A stretch of DNA of 64,000 nucleotides from Nepenthes gracilis (Eukaryota > Streptophyta > Magnoliopsida > Caryophyllales > Nepenthaceae), in NCBI GenBank assembly GCA_033239525.1, contig BSYO01000023.1, positions 14,703,304 through 14,767,303 on the forward strand, read 5' to 3'. Within the stretch, counting starts at the first letter, position 1. The number at the start of each line of letters is the position of its first letter. The notes beneath the pieces are model-generated. The model was given only the letters and a program-made list of their open reading frames with translations. It was not told where the DNA came from and did no database searches. Both the position numbers and the translations under genes were made by a program. This document shows positions 1 to 11,050 of this stretch, piece after piece.

Positions 1-1312
1 TTGTAACCCAAATTTCAAAAATAATGAAACAACTCTTATTTTGTGCATGGTTTTTTTTTTCCCCTGAATTTTTTAATGTAAATCTGATATTGGTTGTGGA
101 ATTGTTCATTATTTTACTGTTATTGATTTTTCAAATTTCTATCACACTGGACAGACTGCATCCTACCCATGATTCTGAAGTTGGTTCATCAAGCACAATA
201 CATAGTTCTTATGACATCCCCTAACTGTGAGAAGGAGATGCCCACATCTGGGGGTCAGCATAATTGGAGTGTTACAAGGATAACATAAGGGGCAGGCACC
301 AGCGCTGAGGCGACTCAAAGAGTCAAGGAGGTCGGACTTGGGGTTCGATCAGCTCTGTCCTGGGTCCACTGGGACCAAAACCAGAGGTCTGAGCTAGTGG
401 GTATCAGCTTCCGCTGCACCAAAACCCAGGGCAAGCCTAGGTTCAGATGGAGATCAGGTAATCAAATCTCTATTAAGGAGATCGACGATCACAAGTCAAA
501 TCATCATATGGCTATCATGTGGTGCTGCACCAAAGATCAAAAGACAAATCTATAGACGGACATCATGCAGTGCTGTAAACCAAGTTGAGATGCTGTCTGA
601 ATTATCGAAACAGACCTTAACCTTCTATTACAAGCCTCCACTAAATGAAACTCTGGGCCCCTCTCTAAAAGCAAAGGACTTCACCAAAACAGGTGAAAAA
701 TCTTCGAGAGAGCACAGGTTATTAAGCTTTGATTGAGACATAATGGTTGTCCCTTCTGAAAAAAGCTTACTCAGCCCTCATCTGCTTGACCAGAGCCTAG
801 GACCCGCTCTGATCCACTCGGCTAAACCACGTCCTCATACAGGACTCATTTTGGCATTGAGCTAGCCCTACCACAAGACCCAATCATCTACCTTCAAAAA
901 GGGTCCCTACGTCCTTCATCTTCACATCATCATAGCCATAAAGGACTCAGCATTTGTCACTTCCACAAATGCAACAACGCTCAAAACAGCACAGAAATCG
1001 TAAGTTCACAAAGGCGATTTATAGCTCCATAGCACATTCTGTTAGTATCACAATGGTCTATCCTTATCACATTGTTTTTATGCCTTTCATGAACGGACAA
1101 TGCATCAATGAAAGTTGCACCAGAAATATCATTTGCACACAAACTAACGCCCTATTTGGATTCGAGATATTACCGAAGTCAAGAGGAGCCTCCGAAGGAA
1201 AATTGATCAACATTCAACATTTTTCCAAGTTTTTTTTTTTATACCTTCACTCAAAATTTTAATAATATCAAAATAGAGCTAAATGTGAAGCATATGAAAT
1301 AGAAGTAGTTAC
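1..1312. other. Non-coding flank / 3' side of DUF836 gene
   Basis: I see no convincing coding exon here. The first ~230 bases are AT-rich and unremarkable. Roughly 240-960 is of more even composition, rich in phrases such as accaaaacc and cagccct, and looks like retroelement debris, although I found no terminal repeats, primer-binding site or polypurine tract. A poly-T run lies near 1230-1240. The last exon of the glutaredoxin-like gene ought to lie here or beyond position 1, but I could not recognise it. Open frames in this stretch have no family features. Confidence 0.4.
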
Positions 1313-1956
1313 CTCTGCACCATCAGATCCTACTTTAGCCAACACTGGTATCTCATACTGGTAAGCCCTCTCCCATTCTGGGTTAGTGGTAATATCCCTA
1401 ACCTAGAAAGTAGTCGATATTACAAAAAGACAATTTCAGAAAACTAAAATAAATATCCTACAAAGAAATAGAATTCTTTACACTCATGCTCATGATAATT
1501 ATCAGAAAAAATTTAGAGGGATAACCAAACAAATTTCTAGCTCACAATGCAAGAAGGACTCAGCAACAGAGACAAATAATTATAGAGATCCAAGTATGCA
1601 GATAAACGTGGATATTTAAAACCAAATCCCACCTAAAAAGAAGAAGAAGAAGAGATTCAGAAGAAAGAAATGGATTTAGTAATAATACAAAAGACCTCGA
1701 GATGAATGTCGTGAAGGGAGTCCTGGACAGAGAGCGAGAAAGCGGCATGAAGTTTTTCTTTGAGGCCATCGCACAAACAGCATCCCGGCTTTGAGTAGAG
1801 AATCAATTTCTTTGTCTTCGAATTTGAAGTCGAGGAGAAAGAAGAAGAGCAAAGAAAATTCGAAGCCAAGGATTTGAAGACTCCTATTTGCTTTTGCTTT
1901 TGCCTTTGCCTACCCAGCAGCAACATCGACATTTGATTGAAACTCGAAATCGACAT
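1313..1956 (-). CDS. Glutaredoxin-like (DUF836) protein, 5' exons only
   Basis: This is a thioredoxin-fold protein of the glutaredoxin-like DUF836 family, which is small, often organelle-targeted and of unknown substrate. Exon 1 (1956-1696) starts at the ATG giving MSISSF. An upstream in-frame ATG at 2103 would add 49 residues without domain features. After a Ser/Arg/Gln-rich leader of about 50 residues, which could be a transit peptide, comes the strand KKLILYSKPGCCLC with a CxxC-type redox site (CCLC), then the helix DGLKEKLHAAF. The donor follows the DIHLE codons. Exon 2 (1402-1313, 90 nt, phase 0) encodes VRDITTNPEWERAYQYEIPV and then LAKVGSDGAE, including the cis-proline loop (IPV). The expected terminal exon, of LPR-SPR-LGVEL type in relatives, was not found, so the gene is either interrupted or has a very long intron. 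Family identification is good; completeness is doubtful. Confidence 0.8.
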
Positions 1957-2109
1957 CTTATCCTTCCACAATTTCCCTCCTGCTCTCCCGCTCGCTGAGA
2001 AATTTTGATTGAATAGGAAGTGAGTTTGTTGAGCTCTCCCAAAAAGCGGAACGTGGGATCGTAGGCGAAGCAGGTCCCTGCTTTTCGTCTCTGGGCCGTC
2101 CATTAACTG

Positions 2110-3139
2110 ACGGCCCAGATCTACAATTTTGGTTGTTTAAATCAAATCTGGATTTGAATCTGGATTTGACCGAAATTTAAATGAAATCTGGATTTGAATC
2201 TCCTGTATCCCTCTCCCGTTCCCTCACGTAAACCCTAATTTATACGGGCACTTCTTGGTTCTTTCTTTATATTATTTTTCTGCCTTCCTCCTTGCTAATG
2301 GGTGAATTTTATGTGCTATTGAATCCATGCCCATCTTGTTTTGTAATACTTTCTTAATGTGTAATTAACTTTTTTATCCTCAAGATGCATTATTTGTGTG
2401 TTGCCAAATAAAATAATCATACATTATGTATTTTATAATTTGTCGGGAAAGATTTTAATAATAAAAGATGTCCTTAAGATTATTTGTGTACATATGGAAT
2501 GATTTGTATATCATAAATAAATAATAAATAATAGTGTTGTAATAAATATTATAAATGATGTTATTTTAATAAATAATAATTTTAATAATATTTTAAATAA
2601 ATGATAACGTTATTATAGTAATAATGTTATAAATTTTAATGAATTTTTCTTATGTTTAATAATAAAATCATTGTTATTTTAATGCTAATATTTTGTTACT
2701 GTTATCATTTTGTTAATGTTTTTTCAAATTTAATATTATTTATTCATATGCACAAATTATATAATAAACTTTAATAAATTTAGTTAGAAACTCAACTTTT
2801 TGATATTAGCTGAAAATATAGAGTTAAAATTTTCAATATCAGCTAAAATTTTGCCCACAGTAAAAATTCAGTAGGCAGTTTTAACATGTTCTTTGGAAAA
2901 AAATCAGTAAATTAAATCTAAACAATAACCAGGACAAATGGACACCCAATTTTTAAGTGAGACTTAATGTGAAATAACAACATCTGTATAATTAAAAATA
3001 AACTTTAAAGATTCATTCATTCAATGTTAAATTCAACAAATAATACATATAATTATAGATAATATATAATTATACATATTCACTATCTCTTAACTGTTGA
3101 GGCAAAGTAAATGAAATCCATTAGCACTCACTTTGCTCT
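2110..3139. other. AT-rich intergenic spacer
   Basis: This stretch lies upstream of the DUF836 gene. It is strongly AT-rich, with many taataaat-type runs at 2500-2720, and no open frame or splice pattern resembles a gene. The part next to 2110 (2110-2250) is probably the promoter and 5' leader of the minus-strand gene. It contains two near copies of the phrase aaatctggatttgaatc at about 2145-2200, a short local duplication. Confidence 0.5.
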
Positions 3140-3539
3140 AACTATCTCTTAACTGTTCACAGCCAAGATGCACCATCAGACATCATCTTGATTACTCCCA
3201 AAAAGTTCATCCACTGCAGAGTAATTGAACAAGAGCAAGAAGAGAACATATCGCCACCAGTAATGCCACTGCCATAGCGAATTTCCATCTTTCTAAATAT
3301 TTCTGAGCCTCACTAGTACTCCATATTTGGTCTTGCAAAAAGTGCTTCAGTCTGCCACCACAAATTTACTGAGCATATCTACAGTTTTTAGCTTTCTTAA
3401 TCTCAGGTGACTAACAGCTTGCAACTTCTTGATGCAGGAGCATCTCAAGCTCAAGTTCGAATCAACAAATCCTAGTTGTCATGACACCCGAAGCTGCTGT
3501 CTGATCCCTTTTAGCAGTGGAGACTGCTTGATGCATTCT

Positions 3540-4496
3540 CTAGAATGCATAGCCTGCTGCTGCAGTGTTAGATGGCTCATCTTCGTAAGCCAAGGATGAA
3601 GAGAAACTTGCATGGCCTTGAGCAATTTGAGGAGTTCTTGAGTTCTTATGCTCATCTCTTTGTCTGACAAGGTATTGGTCTCTTCTTGAAAGCTCCTCCA
3701 ATTTTATAGCTTCCGTGGAGCTCTTCTGAGCAGCAGGAGCTTCTGCAAACATTTGTGGGCCGCTCAAGGGAGCTGAATTAACAGAAGTACGATAACAGAC
3801 ATTAGGAATCACACAAAAAGCGAAGATTTGATTTACAAAGAAAAAGCAACTGCAATTTGAAATTATGGAGAAAAGCAGCTCCAGATGCATACGATAACAC
3901 TAAGTTAAGCCCCTAGCACTGCCAGCATTAAAACTGCTATCCAGATCTCCTGGAAGACAAACGAATAATCCTGCAAAAAAGCAAGCCTCTAATGCTCATT
4001 GATGATGTGCCTGTCTTAAAAATAAGAAAATGTAATGTAACTAAGCTATGCTTGCATTCTAAAAGAAATAAACTGGAAAGAAAGCAAAAGAACAAAAGAG
4101 GGCCAACACAAAAAAAATTTAACATCACTGCCCTGCCATTGATCTTCATGTACCCCCTTCACGCTCAGATTTGCCAGCGTTATTGAGCTTCTTTTCAAAT
4201 CTGAATTGGAAAGAAAACAATTAGAGGTGAACCTGTTCACAAAACAGGTTATCTACAAGACCATAAATTAAACAAAAAAAAAGGAACTAATGGCACAGGC
4301 TTACCTGTTCACAGGAGATAGCAACTCTCCTAGAGCATTTTGCTGCAAAGACTTCACAATTTGTGCCGGATCTTCCACAATCTATTATTACATCTCTGAG
4401 AAATTATTAAACTCCTGAAACTCTAAAATAACTTTTATACATATGCGCTTAGCACACAAGTCCACCCCAAAAATATATATACCTGATTCCTTAGCA
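3540..4496 (-). CDS. Unidentified spliced gene, probably 5'-truncated
   Basis: Five minus-strand exon candidates join with compatible phases: 4496-4483 (14 nt), 4381-4305 (VEDPAQIVKSLQQNALGELL in its middle), 4200-4154 (FEKKLNNAGKSEREG), one starting at 3970 whose donor is uncertain (about 3919), and 3772-3540 (from APLSGPQMF, ending AAAGYAF then TAG). Acceptors such as ccaattcag and ttaattcag are good. The last exon is hydrophilic and charged (ELSRRDQYLVRQRDEH), with an Ala/Ser-rich tail. I do not recognise the family. The DPAQIVKSLQ phrase recalls plant proteins with a CID/ENTH-VHS-like domain, but the rest does not fit, so I give no function. No initiator exon is visible before the solo LTR at 4979, so the gene may have lost its 5' end or continue upstream beyond that insertion. 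Confidence 0.4.
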
Positions 4497-4973
4497 CTGA
4501 AAGCAGTTTGGAAGTTGATTAGAACTTTAATAATGGGCTGCACAAATGGACGCAGGTATCGCATTAAATCAATAATAAATTATATAACAATGGACTGAGC
4601 TTTAAAAACTCTGTAGTAAATAATATCGCACTAAATCAGTCAACATCAGTTTACTTGAAGTCGCTATACTAAATTACCTCTTCTCGTAATTGTTAGTTTA
4701 GATTCTGAAAAAATTTGAAGCCTGGGAGAGTTGCCATAGTATGATTTGAACTATCAATATGTGTCGCTATATATCCTTCGGAATATGTAAGTCCGCACAA
4801 TGGAGCATGTAATTGTTATCCCTACAATTGACACGCATTAATTTATATAACTTATAATATGTAAAATAAAACATACTAGTCATTTATAATATTTTTGAAA
4901 CAAAAACAAAGAAACCCATCAGTAATTGTGTTAGCATACCGCTAGCAACTGCATATACGTCATTAGCCGCAAA

Positions 4974-5719
4974 TATTGTGTTGGGTTATGGGTCACTCCC
5001 GTGTGGGCCCATACCTACTTGATGTGGCGTGTGGAGGTGCATATCCTCACCGCATGGAGAAAGATCAAGCTGAGCTCACCAGACGCTCGAGCGGATTTTC
5101 CAGTATGGTCGCCGCTCGCTATGCGCTCAATAGGCGCTCGAGCGGATTTTCCAGAATGTGCCCCGCTCGCTGTGCGCTCGCTAGGCGCTCGAGTGGGAGC
5201 GGGGGCCGGTGCCGGCCGTGCGCTCGACAGCCGCTCGAGCGCGCGCCAATGATATAAAACTCCGACTTTGCGTTTTTAGGATAATCCAATCAATTTGAGC
5301 GCCGTTCTAGAGAAGAAAAAAGAGAGAAAAGAGAGAGAAGAAGAAGAAGAGGAAGAATTGAGCCTCCGTTCGGGTTTTCAATCAAGTTTCAGTCTTCGGT
5401 AATCTCACGTACGACATTCTTGCTGCTGTGAAGAACGTCCTGCCGGGTTTTATCTCTACCCTCATTTTTTGTACTTCTTGTACAGGCTGTCCACGATTAG
5501 TTGATATTGATTCTTGTGTTTTGGGATTTATGTAACCGATCAACTGCTGCTAATGAAATTTTCGGACTCTGTGTCCCGTGGTTTTTCTCCCTCGTTTCAT
5601 AGGAAGTTTTCCACGTAAAAATTGTGCCTTTATTGTTCTTGATTGTTTATTGTGTGCTTGATATCACCTATCACGTATTTTCTCGCGGTTCAAACAAGGT
5701 TTTATTTCTAACATATTGC
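4974..5719 (+). mobile_element. Solo LTR with 5-bp TSD (TATTG)
   Basis: The element begins TGTTGGGTTATGG at 4979 and ends TTTCTAACA at 5714 (736 bp). It is flanked by perfect 5-bp direct repeats TATTG at 4974-4978 and 5715-5719. This is the signature of an LTR retrotransposon reduced to one LTR by recombination between its two LTRs. A TATA box (gatataaaac, 5251-5260) marks the U3/R boundary and gives plus orientation. A purine-rich leader (gaagaagaag) follows. No internal domain, primer-binding site or polypurine tract is present. The TGTTG/AACA ends suggest a Ty1/copia-type LTR, but this cannot be settled without the internal region. Confidence 0.9.
5084..5237 (+). repeat. 51-bp tandem repeat with CGCTCGAGCG palindromes
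   Basis: Within the U3 part of the solo LTR, the palindromic core CGCTCGAGCG recurs with starts at 5084, 5135 and 5186, an exact 51-bp spacing. A further related copy (CCGCTCGAGCGCG) lies near 5231. The intervening text (attttccag-atg and cgctcgct-tgcgctc) is also conserved between the first two units. The block ends just before the TATA box at 5251. Its position matches enhancer-type repeats in LTR promoters. It is much more GC-rich than its surroundings, with many CpG sites. Confidence 0.85.
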
Positions 5720-5859
5720 GTGGTCTGAAGCTGCTTTATGGGGGGCAGCATGTAGTTGTGATGATGAACAACTTGACTCCTACAAGATAACAGCATGTAG
5801 CAGCTAATAGATCATTTAAGAAAAATTAAGCGGTTATATTGGAATATGATATTATCATA

Positions 5860-7435
5860 AATAAAACTAATGATAAACAATATAGTACACAAATATACCC
5901 ACCTCTTGTGTTTAATTTTCTTAAGACAACTTTTAGGTCTTTTTGTTACTTTTTGTTCAATATGTTTCATGCTCTTCACTGATCCGTCCGCAATTTCCTC
6001 TGGGATGTTCTCCACATGTGATGCCTTTTTGCTCATTCCTTCTTCGAGGTTGAGGTTACAAAATTAGTCCACAATTTTATTAACTCCTATAGCAATCTCC
6101 TCCATTTTTGCCCGACTACCTGTTGTAGATTCTATCTAGATTCAATTTTGCATAAAATTATCAGTCAACCTCTCAGACCATGTACGCGAATCGTCCTCAT
6201 TGTTTTGAATTTCAGGTGTAACAACAGTTTCATTACAACGTCTCGTGTTTTGGGTCAATCTCACCATAATATTGTAGTCGGGAATAACAGTCAAATTATG
6301 GACATTAAAAACTATAAAAGTATACATACACAATATTTCGACATTTTAAAATTTTTAATAACTGCAATCAATATTTTTGCTCGATTATCAAAGATAACTG
6401 TAACTTTATTTATCGGATCCGTGTAATAAACCATTATATGAATGGGATCAGTACGAGAAATAACACGCCAACCTGACACCTCAAATAATTTTTTATGAAC
6501 CATCTTAAATATGGTTGGGGTATAAACTTTAGAAGTTTGAATCATAAAAGAATAATGGCTCATAATAAAATTTGAAATCTTCTGTCTACATGCAAAATTG
6601 GCCAGCAGTTCTTTATGCCTATTCTTATTAAGCACTCTATCCAAATGATGAAAGAAATTCTTTATATATAAATCACATTTCAAATGGGACTTTAGGTCAC
6701 TATTTAAACTTTTCGATAGTTGAGTACTCTGTATTTCTAAAGTGAAGACATTTTTCATATAACCTGAAGTCCATTTAAAACATATACTGTACATGCCATC
6801 TAACCACAAGCGTGCATGACAAACTTCTTCGTTGGAAACCATTGTAACTCATAGAACTTCAAAATCTATAGGATCATTGATTCCATTTATACATCTAGTA
6901 AAATTATGAAATAGTTTCGGATGAGAAGTCAAATTCTTAATGGTATGTTGTAAAATATGCCATGTGCACAAGCCATGAAAAGTATGGGGCATTACCAAAC
7001 TAATTATTTTAGCCATTAAGGCATCTTGATCAGTTAAAATAGTATTAGGTGCCCGCCTACCATGACATTTCAGAAATATATTAAACAATCATATAAAAAA
7101 CTCTGCAGTCTTATCATATAACAAAACAGTATCAAATACAACCACTTGCCTATAATGGCTAAACCCGGTGAAAATACAAAATGATCTCAAACCTTTGTTA
7201 GTTCCATATGTTGTATCGAATGTCACAACATCTCTAAAGGCTACATAATCAGCAGCCATCTTTACATCAATCCAAAAGATATTAGTTATTAGTTCATTTA
7301 TATTAAGTTGAATGGCATTAAAAAATTGTATGTTTTTTATTTCTTGATTATGAAAGTATGTTAATTTAGCCCCCGCCACACCACACTACATACTCCGCTG
7401 CCTCCTAGCTCGAAGATACGATTTCTAATATGTTG
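5860..7435 (-). pseudogene. FAR1/FRS-like MULE transposase pseudogene
   Basis: Reading leftwards from about 7435, successive segments match the FHY3/FAR1 family of MULE-derived proteins. They include YFHNQE, NIFWIDVKMAADY, the first catalytic-type Asp in FDTTYGTN, ILTDQDALMAKII, HGLCTWHILQ, FTLEIQSTQLSKSLNSDLK and VYTPTIFKMVHKKLFEVSG. A C-terminal Lys/Arg-rich tail (TKRPKSCLKKIKHKRW) ends near 5890. The frame is broken by TGA stops at about 7089-7091 and 6846-6848, the first where relatives have Trp. The zinc-finger/SWIM part (about 6150-6330) is degraded. The N-terminal FAR1 DNA-binding domain is only partly recognisable upstream of 7379. The locus is therefore a decayed transposase-derived gene, either a FRS gene or part of a MULE. 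No terminal inverted repeats or 9-bp target duplication were seen. A second, inverted copy lies immediately to the right. Confidence 0.85.
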
Positions 7436-7511
7436 TAAAAAATACTGGCTTGAGACCTTACGATACTCATGAGTTAATGATAATGGAGGCTAGTGGTTGG
7501 AAAAATATGGG

Positions 7512-7819
7512 ATTTATATCAAAAATTGTACCTTCAAAATAAGAGACAGTGGAGTATGTAGTGTGGTGTGGCGGGGGCTATACTAACATATTTTCATAAT
7601 CAAGAAACAAAAAGCAAACAATTTTTTAAAGCCATTCAACATAATATAGATGAACTAATAACTAATATCTTTTGGATTGATGTAAAGATGGCTGCTAATT
7701 ATGTAGCCTTTAGAGATATTATGACATTCGACAAAACAGATGGAACTAACAAATGTTTAAGATCATTTGATATTTTCATTGGGTTTAGCCATCAAATGAC
7801 TGAATGGTCAAATTGTTAA
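7512..7819 (+). pseudogene. Inverted second copy of FAR1/MULE N-terminal segment
   Basis: From about 7512 to 7793 the plus strand repeats the sequence read on the minus strand from 7435 down to 7154. The mapping is constant (coordinates sum to 14947). The deduced segment shares about 60 of 75 residues with the left copy, including YFHNQE, NIFWIDVKMAA, YVAFRD and GFSH. The homology ends abruptly after GFSH, the rest of the transposase is missing, and the catalytic-type FDTTYGTN has become FDKTDGTN. The copy is non-functional as protein. Together the arms form a head-to-head inverted repeat of about 280 bp per arm with a 76-bp spacer (7436-7511). Confidence 0.9.
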
Positions 7820-8330
7820 AAATACTAAAAATTAAGGCATTTAATGGCCCGACAGAAAATTAAATCAAGTATTAAATTCTGAACAATGATTACACGAATC
7901 GAATAATGAATAACCTATTCAATAAGCAGTTACAGCCATTACATGACAAGTATTAAAATATATATAATTACAAACTTGTATAACAGTTGATTCTTTAATT
8001 AGTATGATGCATCAATTGATATACAATCATGTCACTTTTGAAAAAAACGCACTAGTTAGTAATAAAGTTATAAATATGTTGATTTTTCTAAGTTAAAGGG
8101 AAAAAAAGGAGAAAAATATAAGTATAGAGCATCAGCTTCATAATACTTGTCTTTTTCAAGAATCATTGGAGCCAAGTCTCCCATTCTGATATTCTCTTAC
8201 TCACACTCATTCCCCTTTTTTTTTTTATCTTTCATCCTCATGGAATAATTTTTGACTTTAATATCGATAAATATATTAAAAAAATAAATTATGTATTCTT
8301 TTTACCTCTTATAAATTATAATAATTGTAT
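7820..8330. other. AT-rich spacer
   Basis: No gene or repeat is recognisable here. The stretch is AT-rich with poly-A/poly-T runs (about 8041, 8100, 8217-8228), and the last five bases before the next element, after position 8330, are its target-site duplication. Confidence 0.5.
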
Positions 8331-8335
8331 AATCT

Positions 8336-10073
8336 TGATGGGTCCAATAACCATGGGCCTAATAGGTCAGGCCCCGCAGTAAACCCACAATCCAATATAT
8401 TTCCTTCAAAATAAAAGTCTCACATTACTTTTAAAAAAATAGTGCATCTGTAAATCTCACTATAAAAGCAAATACCCTCATACATTGAAGAACAAGCGGG
8501 ATAAGCTCAAAGAAGCTCCATAAAGCTCTATATGGCTCGGAGAATGGTATAGCCGTTGCTAGCCAACCTCCAACGAAAGCAGACTAGCGGCCAGGAGACC
8601 CTCGACCCTCCTCTCATCCAAGAGGCCCATTGGCTCTCCGCCCGTTCGAGGCCCCTCGGTCACCTCCAATCTTTGAGACTTTTAGTCCTCCTCTCGTTTG
8701 GAGGCCATCAGCGGCCTTCCGCTGCAAGAAGACTCCCAGCCCTCCTCCAGTCCGAAGGCTCTCGGCCTTCCGTCACCCGAAAGCTCTCAGCCCTCATCTA
8801 GTCCAGAGGCCCTCACCTCTCCGCCATCAGGGGCTATTAGCCTTCATCCCACCCGGAGGCCATCGGCTCTCCGCCGGCTAGGAGGCCTTCAGCCCTCCGC
8901 TCATCTGGAGGCCGCCAGCCCGCCTTTCGTCAGGAGGCCCTCAACCCTCCTCTTTCCTGGAGGCACGGAGACCCTCAGCCCTCCATCCAAAATGCACGGA
9001 GCTCTCCTCCTTCCAGGAGGCACAAAGGCCATCGACTCTCTGCCACCAGAAGGCCCTCAGCCCTTCGCCAACCAAAAGGCCCTCAGCCCTCCATCTTAGA
9101 GTCATGATCCCTCCATCCTGGAGTCAGGAGCTGGCAGTCCAAGAGTTAACTCTTCGCTCAGGTAACTAGAACGTTCACTCACTACTGCAACTTAGTCCTT
9201 CTCCTCAAAGTCGCCCTCCGCGGGCGTAGCTATAAGCCACCCCTCTACCAGGCGCACCTCTAAGCCACCCTCTACCAAACGCACATCTAAGCCGCCCTCT
9301 GCATGTGCACCTCTAAGTCACCATCTACCGGGCGCACCTCTAAGTCGTCCTCCGTGAGCGCACTTTTAAATCGTCCTCTACAGGCACAACTATAAGCCAC
9401 CCCTCTGCCGGGTGCACCTATAAGCCGCCCCTCTGTCGGACCCACCTCTAAGTCGCCCTCCGCAGGCGCACCTCTAAATCGCACCTTTGCCGGGGCGCAC
9501 CTCCAAGTCGCCCTCCACGGGCGCAACTATAAGCCGCCCTTCTGCTGGGCACACATATAAATTGCCTATTTGCTGAGTGTACCTGCAAGCCGCCCTCCAC
9601 GAGCGCACCTATAAGCCGCCCCTCTGTGGGCGCACCTATAAGCCACCCCTCTGTCGGGCGCACCTCCAAGCCGCCCTTTGCCGGGCGCACCTATAAGCTG
9701 CCTCTCTGCCGGGCGGTGTAAGTCGCCGCCCTCCGCCAGCGTACAGATAAGCCACCCCTCTGCCGGGCGCATTCACGGAGCTCAAGCCTCCAAATACATC
9801 CCTCTCACACTCCCCTCATTGCTGCATCTTTGCATTCTCACCACGTTTACCCTTAAACGTGCATTCCTCCGTTTATTACAGAAGATATCTGACTTGAGCG
9901 TCAGAGTGTCAACGGGGGATAGCCCCCATTATCCTCTGACCTCTTATTTGTGGTTCGTGTTGTGCAGATTATTGGTTATCAATGACAAAAATTGGACCCG
10001 ATCCAAATCGACTCGCAATGGAAAATTGGAAGGCTCCCTGATCCGTAAACAATCAGGGACCTGAGACGCAACA
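8336..10073 (+). repeat. 5' LTR of the LARD-like element
   Basis: The LTR starts TGATGGGTCCAATAACC and ends ...GAGACGCAACA, 1738 bp. A TATA box (cactataaaagc) lies at about 8459-8470. Downstream are two low-complexity blocks: a degenerate GGAGGC/CTCAGCCCTCC block (about 8600-9110), and an array of GCACCTCTAAGCCGCCCTCT-type units of about 33-36 bp (about 9210-9780). Open frames in these blocks are compositional artefacts. The LTR is 442 bp longer than its partner, which the longer second array explains. Confidence 0.88.
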
Positions 10074-10074
10074 T

Positions 10075-10088
10075 TGGCGCCGTCTGTG
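10075..10088 (+). other. Primer-binding site of the LARD-like element
   Basis: TGGCGCCGTCTGTG follows the 5' LTR end (ACA) after one base. It matches the PBS form usual in Tat/Retand-type plant gypsy elements and fixes the 5' LTR boundary and plus orientation. Confidence 0.85.
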
Positions 10089-10699
10089 AAAAATATGATA
10101 AAAAGTCTAGCGTCTCCCCTCAACACTAAATCTCGTACGCAAAACACATACGATCAATACCAGTGCTCCGGCCAGCACGTCCATTGAAGATATCAGCTCC
10201 CATGGCAGGACCCCTCATCGAGTAGCCATGCCAATAGGTGATTGACGCCAGATGTACAAGTGCCTAACACTTAGTAGAACACCCTCTTCCTGACCGACTG
10301 CATCCGTCAGACGATGTAACACTGGGGGCTTCGCCGATCGGCTTTCAAGCGATCCGAGAAAGTTAACATCCTCAGAGGATCAATCGGCCTGACGACCTCA
10401 GGGCCCAGGCGGCCCCTAATACCTATCTCATCAGCCGGACGACCTCGGTATTCGAGAGTATCCGAGCGACAGGGCCCACTCCTAAAGAAGTGATCGATCT
10501 GATTCCAAGGAGCCAGGCTGGGCAATAAAGCTTCCCTCAAAACTTAAGCTTTGCTTCCGTCCTTCACTCTTCAACTAAATAGAACATCTCGGAGCCCTAC
10601 AAAATGCAAAAGCTCTCCGGCACTTCGTCTCTCATTTGGCCAGCCTGTACTAGTTTTTCATACTGAGGAGCATTCCGGCATTCTAATCGGATTGAGGAG

Positions 10700-11050
10700 C
10701 ATTCCGGCTCTCCAACCAGTCACTTTCATTGCCAGATCTTCTCTAGCCTGTTGGAACTCTCACCGCCAGATCTTCTCTGGCCTGTCGGAGCTCTCGCCGC
10801 CAGATCTCTCTATCCTGCCGGAACTCATCGCTAGATCTTCTCTAGCCTATCGTAGCTCTTCACCAGCAAATCTTCTTTGGCTTGCCGTAACTCTTCGCCA
10901 CCAGATCTTCTCCGACCTGTCGGAGCTCCTCGCCGTAGATCTCTCTAGCCTGCCAGAACTCATCGCTAGATCTTCTCTAGCCTGCCATAGTTCTTCGCCA
11001 GATTTTCTCTGGCCTGCCCAGGTGCTTGCCACCAAATCTTCTCCGGCCTG
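10700..11050 (+). repeat. Internal tandem array 1 (about 34 bp units)
   Basis: Units of the form CAGATCTTCTCTAGCCTG followed by a -CGGAACTC- variant recur about every 32-36 bp, roughly ten times, inside the element's internal region. The units are diverged from one another. The 166-codon open frame across this block (10551-11051) is a by-product of the repeats and resembles no retroelement protein. Confidence 0.8.

Noticed and set aside
1141..1262. Candidate third exon of the DUF836 gene (minus strand, about 1150-1200)
   Set aside because: None of the three frames gives the conserved terminal motif; assigning it would be guesswork.
5001..5257. Arg/Ser-rich overlapping frames in the solo LTR
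   Set aside because: They translate the 51-bp CGCTCGAGCG repeat of the U3 region.
8556..9772. Overlapping open frames in the 5' LTR giving Ser/Pro/Arg-rich peptides
   Set aside because: They follow degenerate GGAGGC/CCCTCAG and GCACCTCTAAGC repeats, occur on both strands and have no domain; they are by-products of composition.
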